From Burkholderiales bacterium (lineage in GTDB: Bacteria > Pseudomonadota > Gammaproteobacteria > Burkholderiales > Burkholderiaceae_F), in the NCBI GenBank assembly GCA_016716275.1, contig JADJWR010000002.1, positions 992,001 through 1,056,000 of the forward strand: a stretch of 64,000 nt of DNA, given 5' to 3'. The notes beneath the pieces were generated by a model that was given only the letters and a program-made list of their open reading frames with translations, was not told the DNA's origin and made no database searches. A program made the translations under genes and the position numbers. This document shows, in pieces, positions 33,966 to 44,887 of this stretch (position 1 is its first letter; each line of letters opens with the position of its first letter).

Positions 33966-35252
33966 TCAGCGGCGCAGCTGTCCGGCGCCGAACACGACGT
34001 ACTTCCGCGAAGTGAGTCCCTCGAGGCCGACCGGGCCGCGCGCGTGCAGCTTGTCGGTCGAGATGCCGATCTCGGCGCCGAGGCCGTACTCGAAGCCGTC
34101 GGCGAAGCAGGTCGGCGCGTTGACCATCACCGAGGCGGAGTCGACCTCGCGCAGGAAGCGCTCGATGGCCAGGTGGTCACGGCTGACGATCGCGTCGGTG
34201 TGGTGCGAGCCGTAGTGCCCGATGTGGGCGATGGCGGTGTCGAGCGAGTCGACCACCCGCACGGCGAGGATCGGGCCGAGGTACTCGGTGAACCAGTCCT
34301 CCTCGGCGGCCGCCCTGGCCTGCGGCAGCAGCGCGCAGGTGGCCGGGCAGCCGCGCAGTTCGATGCCGCGCGCGCCGAGTTCCGCCGCGACCTGCGGCAG
34401 GAACACCGAGGCGACCTCCTGGTGCACCAGCAGCGTCTCCATGGCGCCGCAGACGAACAGGCGGTAGGTCTTGGCGTTGACCGCGATGTCGACCGCCTGC
34501 GCGAGGTCGGCGGCGGCATCGACGTAGACGTGGCAGTTGCCGTCGAGGTGCTTGAGCATCGGCACCCGGCTCTCGCCGGCCAGCCGTTCGATCAGGCCAC
34601 GGCCGCCGCGCGGCACGATCAGGTCGACGTACTTCGGCATCGACACCAGTAGGCCGACGGCGGCGCGGTCGGTGCTGGCGACCAGTTGCACCGCCTCGCC
34701 CGGCAGCCCGGCCTGGCGAAGGCCGTGGCTGACCTGCTGCGCCAGCAGGCGGTTGCTGTCGAACGCCTCCGAGCCGCCGCGCAGGATGGTCGCGTTGCCG
34801 CTCTTCAGGCACAGCGTGGCGGCGTCGATCGTCACGTTCGGCCGGCTCTCGTAGATGATGCCGATCACGCCGAGCGGCACGCGCATGCGGCCGATGCGCA
34901 GGCCCGAGGGCTGCGGCCGCAGGTCGGTCACTTCGCCGATCGGGTCGGGCAGGTCGGCGACCTTCTCCACCCCGGCGGCCATCTTCTCGACGCCGGCCGC
35001 GGTCAGCCGCAGGCGGTCGAGCAGCGGCCCGGCCAGGCCGGCGGCGGTGGCGCGCTCCAGGTCGCGCCGGTTGACCTCCACGATCGCAGCCGAGGCAGCG
35101 CGGATGGAGGCGGCGATCGCCGCGAGCGCCGCGTTCTTCTGCGCCGTCGAGGCGCGCGCCACTGCCGCGGCGGCGGCACGGGCGCGGCGGCCGACCGCCT
35201 CCATGTAGGCGGGCAGTTCGGCGGACGGGGTCAGTTCGGCGGGCGCGTTCAT
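33966..35252 (-). CDS. proA: Gamma-glutamyl phosphate reductase
   Basis: A 428-residue NADPH-dependent aldehyde-dehydrogenase-fold enzyme of proline synthesis. Signatures are VPLGVIGIIYESRPNVTIDA, the segment VPRGGRGLIER, and the catalytic Cys in YRLFVCGAMETLLVHQE. Its start overlaps the holA stop (ATGA), so proA is translated behind holA. proC is present separately in the window, and proB was not seen. Confidence 0.94.
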   Translation of the reverse strand: MNAPAELTPSAELPAYMEAVGRRARAAAAAVARASTAQKNAALAAIAASIRAASAAIVEVNRRDLERATAAGLAGPLLDRLRLTAAGVEKMAAGVEKVADLPDPIGEVTDLRPQPSGLRIGRMRVPLGVIGIIYESRPNVTIDAATLCLKSGNATILRGGSEAFDSNRLLAQQVSHGLRQAGLPGEAVQLVASTDRAAVGLLVSMPKYVDLIVPRGGRGLIERLAGESRVPMLKHLDGNCHVYVDAAADLAQAVDIAVNAKTYRLFVCGAMETLLVHQEVASVFLPQVAAELGARGIELRGCPATCALLPQARAAAEEDWFTEYLGPILAVRVVDSLDTAIAHIGHYGSHHTDAIVSRDHLAIERFLREVDSASVMVNAPTCFADGFEYGLGAEIGISTDKLHARGPVGLEGLTSRKYVVFGAGQLRR

Positions 35253-36286
35253 GGGGAGCCGGCCGAGCAGGCCAGCGCGATGTCGCTCAATTCTAGCCAC
35301 GGGTCGCTGTCACGACGGGCGGCGGCGAGTCCCTTCGCCAGGCGGTCGATGTCGGCGCAGCGTGCCAGCAGCGCCGCCAGCGTCGCGGCGGAAAGCCGGC
35401 GCAGCGCCTTTGGCATCAGCTTCTCGCGCGGGCCCCAGATGCGCAACTCGCGCGCCACCACGCCGAACGGCTTGCCGGCGGCCACCGCGTCCTGCGCGCG
35501 CAGCAGCGTGCGCAGTTCCTCGGCCACCACCCACAGCACCAGCGGCAGCGGCTCGCCCTCGACGCGCAGACCTTCGAGCAGGCGCAGCGCCCGCGCGCCG
35601 TCGCCGGCGAGCAGCGCCGGCGCCAGCGCGTAGACGTCGTAGCGGGCGACGTTCAGCACCGCGTCGGCCACCTGCTCGAGGCTCAGTTCGCCGGGCGGGT
35701 ACAGCAGCGCCAGCTTGCCGATCTCCTGGTGCGCGGCGAGCAGGTTGCCTTCGACGCGATCGGCGATGAACGCGAGCGCCTCGCGCCCGGCGCTCTGGCG
35801 GTTGCGGGCCAGGCGGCCGCCGATCCATTCCGGCAGCGCGACGCGCTCGATCTTCTCGACCTCGACCCAGATTGCCGCGTGCTCGAGCGCCGCCGCCCAG
35901 CGGCTGGCACGCGTGTCGCGGTCCAGCCTGGGCAGCGTGATGATCACCAGCAGGTCATCGGGCGGCGAGCCGGCGAACTCGCGCAGCGCCTCGCCACCGG
36001 CCTTGCCGGGCTTGCCGCCCGGCAGCCGCAGCTCGACGATCCGCTTCTCGGCGAACAGCGACAGGCCGCTGGCGGCCTGCGTCAGCCGCGACCAGTCGAA
36101 GCGCGCGTCGGCGTGCAGCACCTCGCGCTCGCTGTAGCCCAGCTCGCGGGCGGCGGCGCGGATCGCGTCGGCCGCCTCGATCGCCAGCAGCGGCTCGTCG
36201 CCGGCGACCACGTAGATCGGCGCCAGCGTGCCGGACTTGCGCCGGCCCTGCAGGTGTCCGGCAAGACCGTCGACCTTCAGCAGCAT
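35249..36286 (-). CDS. holA: DNA polymerase III delta subunit
   Basis: A 345-residue clamp-loader subunit, starting MLLKVDGLAGHLQGRRKSG. The N-terminal part (IYVVAGDEPLLAIEAADAIR, then SLFAEKRIVELRLPGGKPG) and the later ALAFIADRVEGNLLAAHQEI match HolA. Delta opens the beta clamp within the loader. It is 7 bases from lptE and is translationally coupled to proA. Confidence 0.92.
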   Translation of the reverse strand: MLLKVDGLAGHLQGRRKSGTLAPIYVVAGDEPLLAIEAADAIRAAARELGYSEREVLHADARFDWSRLTQAASGLSLFAEKRIVELRLPGGKPGKAGGEALREFAGSPPDDLLVIITLPRLDRDTRASRWAAALEHAAIWVEVEKIERVALPEWIGGRLARNRQSAGREALAFIADRVEGNLLAAHQEIGKLALLYPPGELSLEQVADAVLNVARYDVYALAPALLAGDGARALRLLEGLRVEGEPLPLVLWVVAEELRTLLRAQDAVAAGKPFGVVARELRIWGPREKLMPKALRRLSAATLAALLARCADIDRLAKGLAAARRDSDPWLELSDIALACSAGSP

Positions 36287-36293
36287 CGGCGCC

Positions 36294-36884
36294 TCAGATC
36301 GTCAGCGCCGACATCCGGCGCAGCATCTGCTGGGCAACGTCGTACAGCATGTCCTGGTAGAGCTGCTCGGCCTCGTACTCGCGCGCCAGCATCTGCTCCT
36401 CGAGCATCGCCAGGTCGCGCGAGGTCGTCACCTGGGTCGGCGCGAGGTACTCGCGCCCCTTGCCGTCGTGCACGCGGAAGACGACCCGCAGGCGCAGCCG
36501 GAACTCGCGCGCCCGCCCCTGGGCGTTGACCGACAGCACGTCGCGCTCTCGCGTCTCGCTGACGATCTCGACGATCGCCCCCGCCTTCGCACCGTCCTCG
36601 ACCAGGGCGGTCGCGGTGCCCGAGCGGATCGCGCCGGCCAGCTCGCCGCTGATCGCCGAGGAGCGCGGTGCGGCGACGAAGACGCTGTCGAAAGGCAGCC
36701 GCTGCGTGCCGCGCAGCCGGAAGCCGCAGGCGACGAGCCCGCCCGACAGCGCGAGGGCGCCGATCAGCCGCCCTCGGCGCGATCGGCAGGCGGGCGCGTC
36801 GTCCCCGCGCAGGCGGGGATCCAGCGACTCTTCGGTTGCCTGCGGCTGCATCGGCGCGATGGAGGCCGTCTCAGACCACCACAT
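36294..36884 (-). CDS. lptE: LPS-assembly lipoprotein LptE, N-terminus running through a REP-like repeat
   Basis: An outer-membrane lipoprotein that plugs LptD during lipopolysaccharide export. The lipobox LVAC lies at Cys53 counted from the ATG at 36884, followed by GFRLRGTQRLPFDSVFVAAP, the LptE start. No ATG, GTG or TTG lies close to the hydrophobic segment, so translation must begin at 36884 or 36851. In either case it reads through the REP-like repeat, giving ESLDPRLRGDD ahead of the signal peptide. The first ATG lies inside the end of leuS. Mature length is normal. Confidence 0.85.
   Translation of the reverse strand: MWWSETASIAPMQPQATEESLDPRLRGDDAPACRSRRGRLIGALALSGGLVACGFRLRGTQRLPFDSVFVAAPRSSAISGELAGAIRSGTATALVEDGAKAGAIVEIVSETRERDVLSVNAQGRAREFRLRLRVVFRVHDGKGREYLAPTQVTTSRDLAMLEEQMLAREYEAEQLYQDMLYDVAQQMLRRMSALTI
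36798..36826 (-). repeat. REP-like palindromic repeat, copy 2, inside lptE
   Basis: Matches the copy at 2326-2354 in reverse orientation at 27 of 29 bases, with the same GGGGATCC hairpin arm. It lies within the translated N-terminal region of lptE, upstream of the lipobox. Confidence 0.7.
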
Positions 36885-39502
36885 TGACCAGCTTGCCCGG
36901 CACCACGACGACCCGCCTGACCGTGCTGCCGGCGACGAATTTCTGCACTGCCGGATCGGCCAGCGCGGCGGCCTCGATCGCCTGCTTGTCGGCGGCGGCA
37001 GGCACGCGGATCGCGCCGCGCAGCTTGCCGTTGACCTGCACCACCAGTTCGATCTCGTCCTGCCGCAGCGCCGCCTCGTCCGCGCCTGGCCAGGCGGCGT
37101 CGAGCAGGTCGCCGAGCGCCGCGGCGTAGCCGAGCTCCTGCCACAGCCGGTGGGTGATGTGCGGTGCGATCGGGTACAGCACCCGCAGCAGGATGCCCAG
37201 CCCCTCGCGCGCGAGTGCGCCTTCGGCCGGCGAATCGCCGAGCTTGGCGTCGTCCAGCGCGTTGAGCATCTTCATCGCCGCCGAGACCACGGTGTTGTAC
37301 TGCACCCGCTGGTAGTCGAAGTCGGCCTGCTTCAGGTTCAGGTGGATCTCGCGCCGCGCCGCCTTCAGCGGTGCGGCGAGCAAGGCCGGGTCGACCGGTC
37401 CCGCCTTGGCCACCGCGTCGCGGCGAGCGTGGCAGTAGCTCCACAGCCGGCGCAGGAAGCGGTAGGTGCCTTCGGCACCGCTGTTGCTCCAGGCGGCGGA
37501 CTGGTCGGGCGGGCCGGCGAACATCACGAAGGCGCGCGCCGTGTCGGCGCCGAAGCGGCCGATGATGTCGCGCGGCTCGACGACGTTGTTCTTGCTCTTG
37601 CTCATCTTCTCGGTGCCGCCGTAGGCGACAGCCAGGCCGTCGTCGCGCGCGGTCGCCTTCACCGGCCGGCCCTTCTCGTCGTACTCGATGTCGATCTCGT
37701 TCGGGTAGAACCAGCGCTTGCGGCCCTCGTCGTCCTCGCGGTAGTAGCAGTCGTGGGTCAGCATGCCCTGCGTGAAAAGGCGGGTGAACGGTTCGTCGAA
37801 CTTCACCAGCCCGAGGTCGCGCATCACCTTGGTCCAGAAGCGCGCGTACAGCAGGTGCAGCACCGCGTGCTCGATGCCGCCGATGTACTGGTCCATCGGC
37901 ATCCAGTAGTCGTTGCGGCTATCGACCATCCGGTCCGCCGCATCCGGCGAGCAGTAGCGCATGTAGTACCAGCTCGAGTCGACGAAGGTGTCCATCGTGT
38001 CGCTCTCGCGCCGCGCCGGCCTTGCCGCACCTCGGGCAGCGGCACTTCAGGAACGGCTCGTACTTCGCCAGCGGGCTGCCGCTGCCGTCCGGCACCAGGT
38101 TCTCGGGAAGCAGTACCGGCAGATCCTTCTCGGGCACCGGCACCGCGCCGCAGGAATCGCAGTGAATGATCGGGATCGGCGTGCCCCAGTAGCGCTGGCG
38201 CGAGATGCCCCAGTCGCGCAGCCGGTACTGCACCTGTTTGTCGCCGAGTCCCTTGGCCTTGAGGTCGGCGGCGATCGCGTCGGTCGCCGCTTCGTAATCC
38301 AGGCCGTCGTACCGCCCCGAGTGCACGCAGGCGCCGCGCTGCTTGTCGGCGTACCACTCCTGCCAGGCCTCGGTGGAGAAGGTCTCGCCGGCCACGGCGA
38401 TCACCTGCTTGATCGCGAGCCCGTACTTCTTCGCGAACTCGAAATCGCGCTCGTCGTGCGCCGGCACGCCCATCACCGCGCCTTCGCCGTAGCCCATCAG
38501 CACGTAGTTGCCGACCCACACCTCGACCCGCTCGCCGGTCAGCGGGTGCTCGACGAAGAAGCCGGTGGCCATGCCCTTCTTGTCCATCGTGGCGAGGTCG
38601 GCCTCGGTGGCGGCACCCTTGCGGCACTCGTCGATGAAGGCGGCCAGCCGCGGGTTGTCGCGCGCCAGCCGCGCGGCCAGCGGATGCTCGGCGGCCAGCG
38701 CGACGAAGGTCACGCCGCAGATCGTGTCGGCGCGGGTGGTGAACACGCGCAGCAGTTGCTGCTGGCCGTCGAGCTCGTACGGGAAGCCGAAGTTCACGCC
38801 GACGCTGCGGCCGATCCAGTTCTCCTGCATCGCCCGCACCTGCGGCGGCCAGCCGTCGAGCTTGCCCAGGCTTTCCAGCAGTTCGTCCGCGTACTGCGTG
38901 ATGCGCAGGTAATAGCCGGGGATCTCGCGCCGCTCGACCACCGCGCCCGAGCGCCAGCCGCGGCCGTCGATCACCTGCTCGTTGGCGAGCACGGTCTGGT
39001 CGACCGGGTCCCAGTTGACCACCTGGGTGGCGCGGTAGGCGATGCCGCGCTCGAGCATCTTCAGGAACAGCCACTGGTTCCACTTGTAGTAGCCGGCGTC
39101 GCAGGTGGCGACCTCGCGGCTCCAGTCGAAGGCCAGGCCGAGCGGCTGCATCTGCGCCTTCATGTCGGCGATGTTGGCGCGGGTCCACTCGGCAGGCGCC
39201 ACGCCCTTGTCGATGGCGGCGTTCTCCGCCGGCAGACCGAAGGCGTCCCAGCCCATCGGCGTCATCACGTTGAAGCCGCGCATGCGCAGGATGCGGTAGA
39301 GCACGTCGTTCAGCGTGTAGTTGCGCACGTGGCCCATGTGCAGCTTGCCGCTGGGGTAGGGCAGCATCGAGCAGACGTAGAACTTCGGCTTCGGCCTGCG
39401 GTCGGCGTCCGTCGCGTGCTCGATCGCGCGATAGGCGTCGCGTTCGCGCCAGTGCGCCTGGGCGGCGGCTTCCACCTGCTGAGGTTCGTATTTGTCGTGC
39501 AT
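36871..39502 (-). CDS. leuS: Leucyl-tRNA synthetase, interrupted by a one-base frameshift
   Basis: A class I synthetase of about 876 residues after correction. The HMGH motif is at residues 55-58 (PYPSGKLHMGH), the CP1 editing domain is in the middle, the zinc-like CDSC...CRCPRC segment is near 38000-38150, and KMSKSKNNVVEPRD is in the C-terminal part. The frame breaks at one extra base in the CC at 38016-38017. Removing it gives GKAARRESDTMDTFVDSSWY and restores the full enzyme. leuS is essential, so a sequencing or assembly error is more likely than true loss. lptE overlaps its 3' end. The start used is MHDKYEPQQVEAAAQAHW. Confidence 0.9.
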
Positions 39503-39656
39503 CGGAACGGGCGCGGGTCCTTGAACTTCGGCGGGCAGTATATCGACGCACTCCCGACTGGCCGGCAGCGACGGCAGGCCGAGCCGAGCGACCCGGGACG
39601 CGGCATGCACTCGCCTAGAATCGTCGTTGTCGCAACCCTCTCATCCCGCCCTTTCC

Positions 39657-41864
<2,208 letters not shown>

Positions 41865-41915
41865 GAGGCAGCCGATCGGGCCGCCGCGCGCTCGATCCGC
41901 TCCGCCTGGCCGCCG

Positions 41916-42671
41916 TCAGGGCGCCTCGCGGGGGCTGTCGACGAACACCGAGCGGTACATCGGGTAAAGGCTCGCCTGGACGATCGTCATCAGCACCAGC
42001 GCCAGCGGCGCGATCACGATCGACAGCACCTGCGGCGAGCTGATCAGCGAGGTCAGCAGCATCACCGCGACGACGCTGGCGCCGATCGTCAGCACGCCGG
42101 CGGCCAGCCCGAAGACCAGCATCGCGCCCATGTTGCGCCAGCAGGCGACGACGCTGCCGAACATCGACTTGGCAGGTTGGATGCCGTGCCAGCCGGAGAG
42201 CACGGGCGCGAACCACATCAGCGCCATCACCGGCAGGTACAGCAGCAGCTGCACCAGCAGCGCCGACAGCGGGATGTCCTGCAGCGACTGCGGTGCCTCG
42301 CCGCCCGGCGGCTCGGGGGTGAGCAGCATCGCCAGCGTGGCAACGACCAGCAGCAGGATCGCGTTGACGATTCCCAGCCGCAGCATCGGCAGGCGCGCCG
42401 GCGTCGGGCGGAAGGGCTGGGCGAAGGCCAGCGGCGTCGGCATTTTCCCTTCGGCGACGTCGCGGCAGACGCCGAGCAGGCCGACCGAGGCGAACGGCGC
42501 CAGCACGCCCGAGATGGCGATGCCGACGACCGGCAGCAGCGCCGGCACGATCAGCATCATCAGGTACAGCACGACCATCGCCGGCAGCCCGATCGGCTGG
42601 CGGCCGAACAGGCGCATGCCTTCGCGCAGCCAGCCGAGGCCGGCGCCCGCCGGCAGGATGTTGATCCGCAT
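41916..42671 (-). CDS. BPSS1780 family membrane protein
   Basis: A 251-residue integral membrane protein with about six hydrophobic stretches, starting MRINILPAGAGLGWLREGMR. This start and FGRQPIGLPAMVVLYLMM are typical of a betaproteobacterial family of unknown function. It ends 10 bases from thrB and is likely co-transcribed with it. Confidence 0.8.
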   Translation of the reverse strand: MRINILPAGAGLGWLREGMRLFGRQPIGLPAMVVLYLMMLIVPALLPVVGIAISGVLAPFASVGLLGVCRDVAEGKMPTPLAFAQPFRPTPARLPMLRLGIVNAILLLVVATLAMLLTPEPPGGEAPQSLQDIPLSALLVQLLLYLPVMALMWFAPVLSGWHGIQPAKSMFGSVVACWRNMGAMLVFGLAAGVLTIGASVVAVMLLTSLISSPQVLSIVIAPLALVLMTIVQASLYPMYRSVFVDSPREAP

Positions 42672-42680
42672 GCGGCGATT

Positions 42681-43661
42681 CTATGGGGCGGCGCGGTCCG
42701 CGTGCGCCGGCCACGGCAGCGCCGCATCGGACCGGCGCTGGCGAAGCGTGATCGCGAAGCGGGCCGGGTCGTGCGGCGTCAGCGTGTGCGCGTCGCGCGG
42801 CAGGTGCAGGTCGTACAGGCGCGAGATCCAGAAGCGCAGCGCCGCGGCGCGCAGCACGGTGCGCCAGCACTCGTGCTCCAGTTCGGTCAGCGGCTGCACC
42901 GCGTGGTAGGCGTCGAGCATCGCCTGGGCGCGCGCCGGATCGAACTTCGCGGTGGCGAGATCGACGCACCAGTCGTTGACGGCGACCGCCAGGTCGTACA
43001 GCCACAGGCTGCAGCCGGCGAAGTAGAAGTCGATCACGCCGCCGACGCGTTCGCCTTGCCACAGCACGTTGTCGCGGAACAGGTCGGCATGGATCGGACC
43101 GCTCGGCAGCTGTTCGAACTGCGGGCTGCGGAAGAACGTGTCCTGGAAGATCACTTCCTCGGCCAGCTCGTGGAACACCTCGTCGGTAAGCCGTGGCTCG
43201 AGGCGCGCCAGCGCCTCCTTCCACCAGCCGATGCCGCGCAGGTTCGGCTGGAAGCGCGGGAAGTCGCGCGCCGCCAGGTGCATGCGCGCCAGCAGGGTGC
43301 CCATCGTCGCGCACTGCGCCGGCGTGGGCGCCTGCACGCAGCGGCCGGGCAGCCGGTCGACGATCGCCACCGGCTTGCCGCGCACTTCCGCCATCAGCGC
43401 GGCGGCGCGCGTTTCGCACGGCGAGGGCACCGGCAGGCCGCGCCGCGCCAGGTGCTGCATCAGCTCCAGGTAAAAGGGCAGCTGGGCGAAGGTGAGCCGC
43501 TCGAACACCGTCAGCACGAACTCGCCGGCGTCGGTGGTCAGGAAGAAGTTGCTGTTCTCGATGCCGGCGGCGATCCCCTGGCAGTCCCGCAGCCGGCCGA
43601 GCGAGTACTGCTGCAGCAGCCGCTCGATTTCGGCATCGGTCAGTGCGGTGAAGACGGCCAT
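42681..43661 (-). CDS. thrB: Homoserine kinase, type II
   Basis: A 326-residue aminoglycoside-phosphotransferase-fold kinase that phosphorylates homoserine for threonine synthesis. It starts MAVFTALTDAEIERLLQQY and has GIENSNFFLTTDAGEFVLT, the catalytic loop GPIHADLFRDNVLW and the metal-binding GGVIDFYFAG. This fold, rather than the GHMP fold of enteric ThrB, is usual in this class. It is followed by the BPSS1780-type gene. Confidence 0.9.
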   Translation of the reverse strand: MAVFTALTDAEIERLLQQYSLGRLRDCQGIAAGIENSNFFLTTDAGEFVLTVFERLTFAQLPFYLELMQHLARRGLPVPSPCETRAAALMAEVRGKPVAIVDRLPGRCVQAPTPAQCATMGTLLARMHLAARDFPRFQPNLRGIGWWKEALARLEPRLTDEVFHELAEEVIFQDTFFRSPQFEQLPSGPIHADLFRDNVLWQGERVGGVIDFYFAGCSLWLYDLAVAVNDWCVDLATAKFDPARAQAMLDAYHAVQPLTELEHECWRTVLRAAALRFWISRLYDLHLPRDAHTLTPHDPARFAITLRQRRSDAALPWPAHADRAAP

Positions 43662-43758
43662 CTCAGCGGCGAGCCCGGGACGGTTGCGGCAGCGCGCCGC
43701 GCGCGGCGCGGGCACGCAGGTTCCTCGCGAGACCCCGCCCGCCGCACATCTGCCCGGA

Positions 43759-44115
43759 TCAGAACTCGATGTTCAGGAAATTCGGTGTCGACACTCCCGA
43801 GCCGGGAGTCTGCCTCGGCTCCGGCGGCCGGCCTTCGCCGACGTCCATCGTGTAGCGCACCTCGCCGCCGACCCCGGTGACCCGGATCTCGCTGACCCGG
43901 TTGCCCCGCTTGACCTGCTCGATCCGCGTGCGCAGCAGGTCCGAAAGCTCGGGCGCCCGTGGCGTCGCAGCCGCCGGCGGCTGCGACGGCGCTGCCGCCG
44001 GAGCCGGCGACGACGGCGCGCCGTTCAGGGCCGGCGGGGCGGGTTGCGCCCACGCCAGCGGCGCGATCAGAGCGACGAGCAGGAAGGTCGGGGGGCCGGA
44101 CATGGTCAGAGGCAT
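43759..44115 (-). CDS. DUF2782-type secreted protein
   Basis: A 118-residue protein with a signal peptide (FLLVALIAPLAWAQP), a Pro/Ala-rich linker, then RIEQVKRGNRVSEIRVTGVG and a C-terminal TPNFLNIEF. Proteins of this kind occur near thrB and polA in betaproteobacteria, and the function is unknown. It starts MPLTMSG; the second Met is an alternative start. Confidence 0.7.
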   Translation of the reverse strand: MPLTMSGPPTFLLVALIAPLAWAQPAPPALNGAPSSPAPAAAPSQPPAAATPRAPELSDLLRTRIEQVKRGNRVSEIRVTGVGGEVRYTMDVGEGRPPEPRQTPGSGVSTPNFLNIEF

Positions 44116-44135
44116 TGTAAGCCGGCGCCGGTGAA

Positions 44136-44873
44136 TCACAGGTAGAGCATCAGCTCCCGCTCGGTGGCGCTCAGGGCGAAGCCGCGCGCCTCGTAGAAGT
44201 CGAAGATCGCCTCGACCACCAGGTCGTCGTCGTCGACCAGCTTCATCAGGTCGATGTCGGCGGCGCCGATCATGCCGCGTGCCACCAGCGTGTCCTTCAT
44301 CCAGCCGAACAGGCCGTCCCAGAAGTCGGAGCCGACCAGCACGATCGGGATCGTGCGGCCCTTGCGCGTCTGGATCAGGGTCAGCGCCTCGAACAGTTCG
44401 TCGAGCGTACCGAAGCCGCCCGGCATCACGACGTACGCAGCGGCGTACTTTGCGAAGGCCACCTTGCGGGCGAAGAAGTGGCGGAAGCGCAGCGCGATGT
44501 CCTGGTAGGGGTTGCCGTGCTGCTCGAACGGCAGCTCGATGTTCAGCCCGACCGACGGCGAGCGGCCGTCGAAGGCGCCGCGGTTGGCCGCCTCCATCAC
44601 CCCGGGGCCGCCGCCGCTGATCACCGCGAAGCCGGCGTCCGACAGCTTGCGGGCGATGCGCATCGCCTGCTGGTAGACGGCCGAGTCTTCCTTCAGGCGG
44701 GCGCTGCCGAAGATCGACACGGCGGGCCGGATCTCGGACAGCCGCTCGGCGGACTCGACGAACTCCGAGATAATCCCCCACAGATGCCATGATTCGCGCG
44801 CTTTCTGGCTGGTGGCGCGCTCGGGCATCGTCACCGCGCGCAGCGAGGGAATGTTCTTCTGACGATCAAGCAC
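44136..44873 (-). CDS. LOG family protein (TIGR00730-type)
   Basis: A 245-residue Rossmann-fold protein with SGGGPGVMEAANRGAF and VVMPGGFGTLDELFEALT, the paired motifs of LOG/lysine-decarboxylase-like proteins. Some are cytokinin-nucleoside phosphoribohydrolases, others act on nucleotides. The GTG start at 44873 is supported by a strong AAGGAGGT eight bases upstream (44882-44889). That site overlaps the polA start codon on the other strand. Confidence 0.85.
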   Translation of the reverse strand: MLDRQKNIPSLRAVTMPERATSQKARESWHLWGIISEFVESAERLSEIRPAVSIFGSARLKEDSAVYQQAMRIARKLSDAGFAVISGGGPGVMEAANRGAFDGRSPSVGLNIELPFEQHGNPYQDIALRFRHFFARKVAFAKYAAAYVVMPGGFGTLDELFEALTLIQTRKGRTIPIVLVGSDFWDGLFGWMKDTLVARGMIGAADIDLMKLVDDDDLVVEAIFDFYEARGFALSATERELMLYL

Positions 44874-44887
44874 TGCCGGGTACCTCC

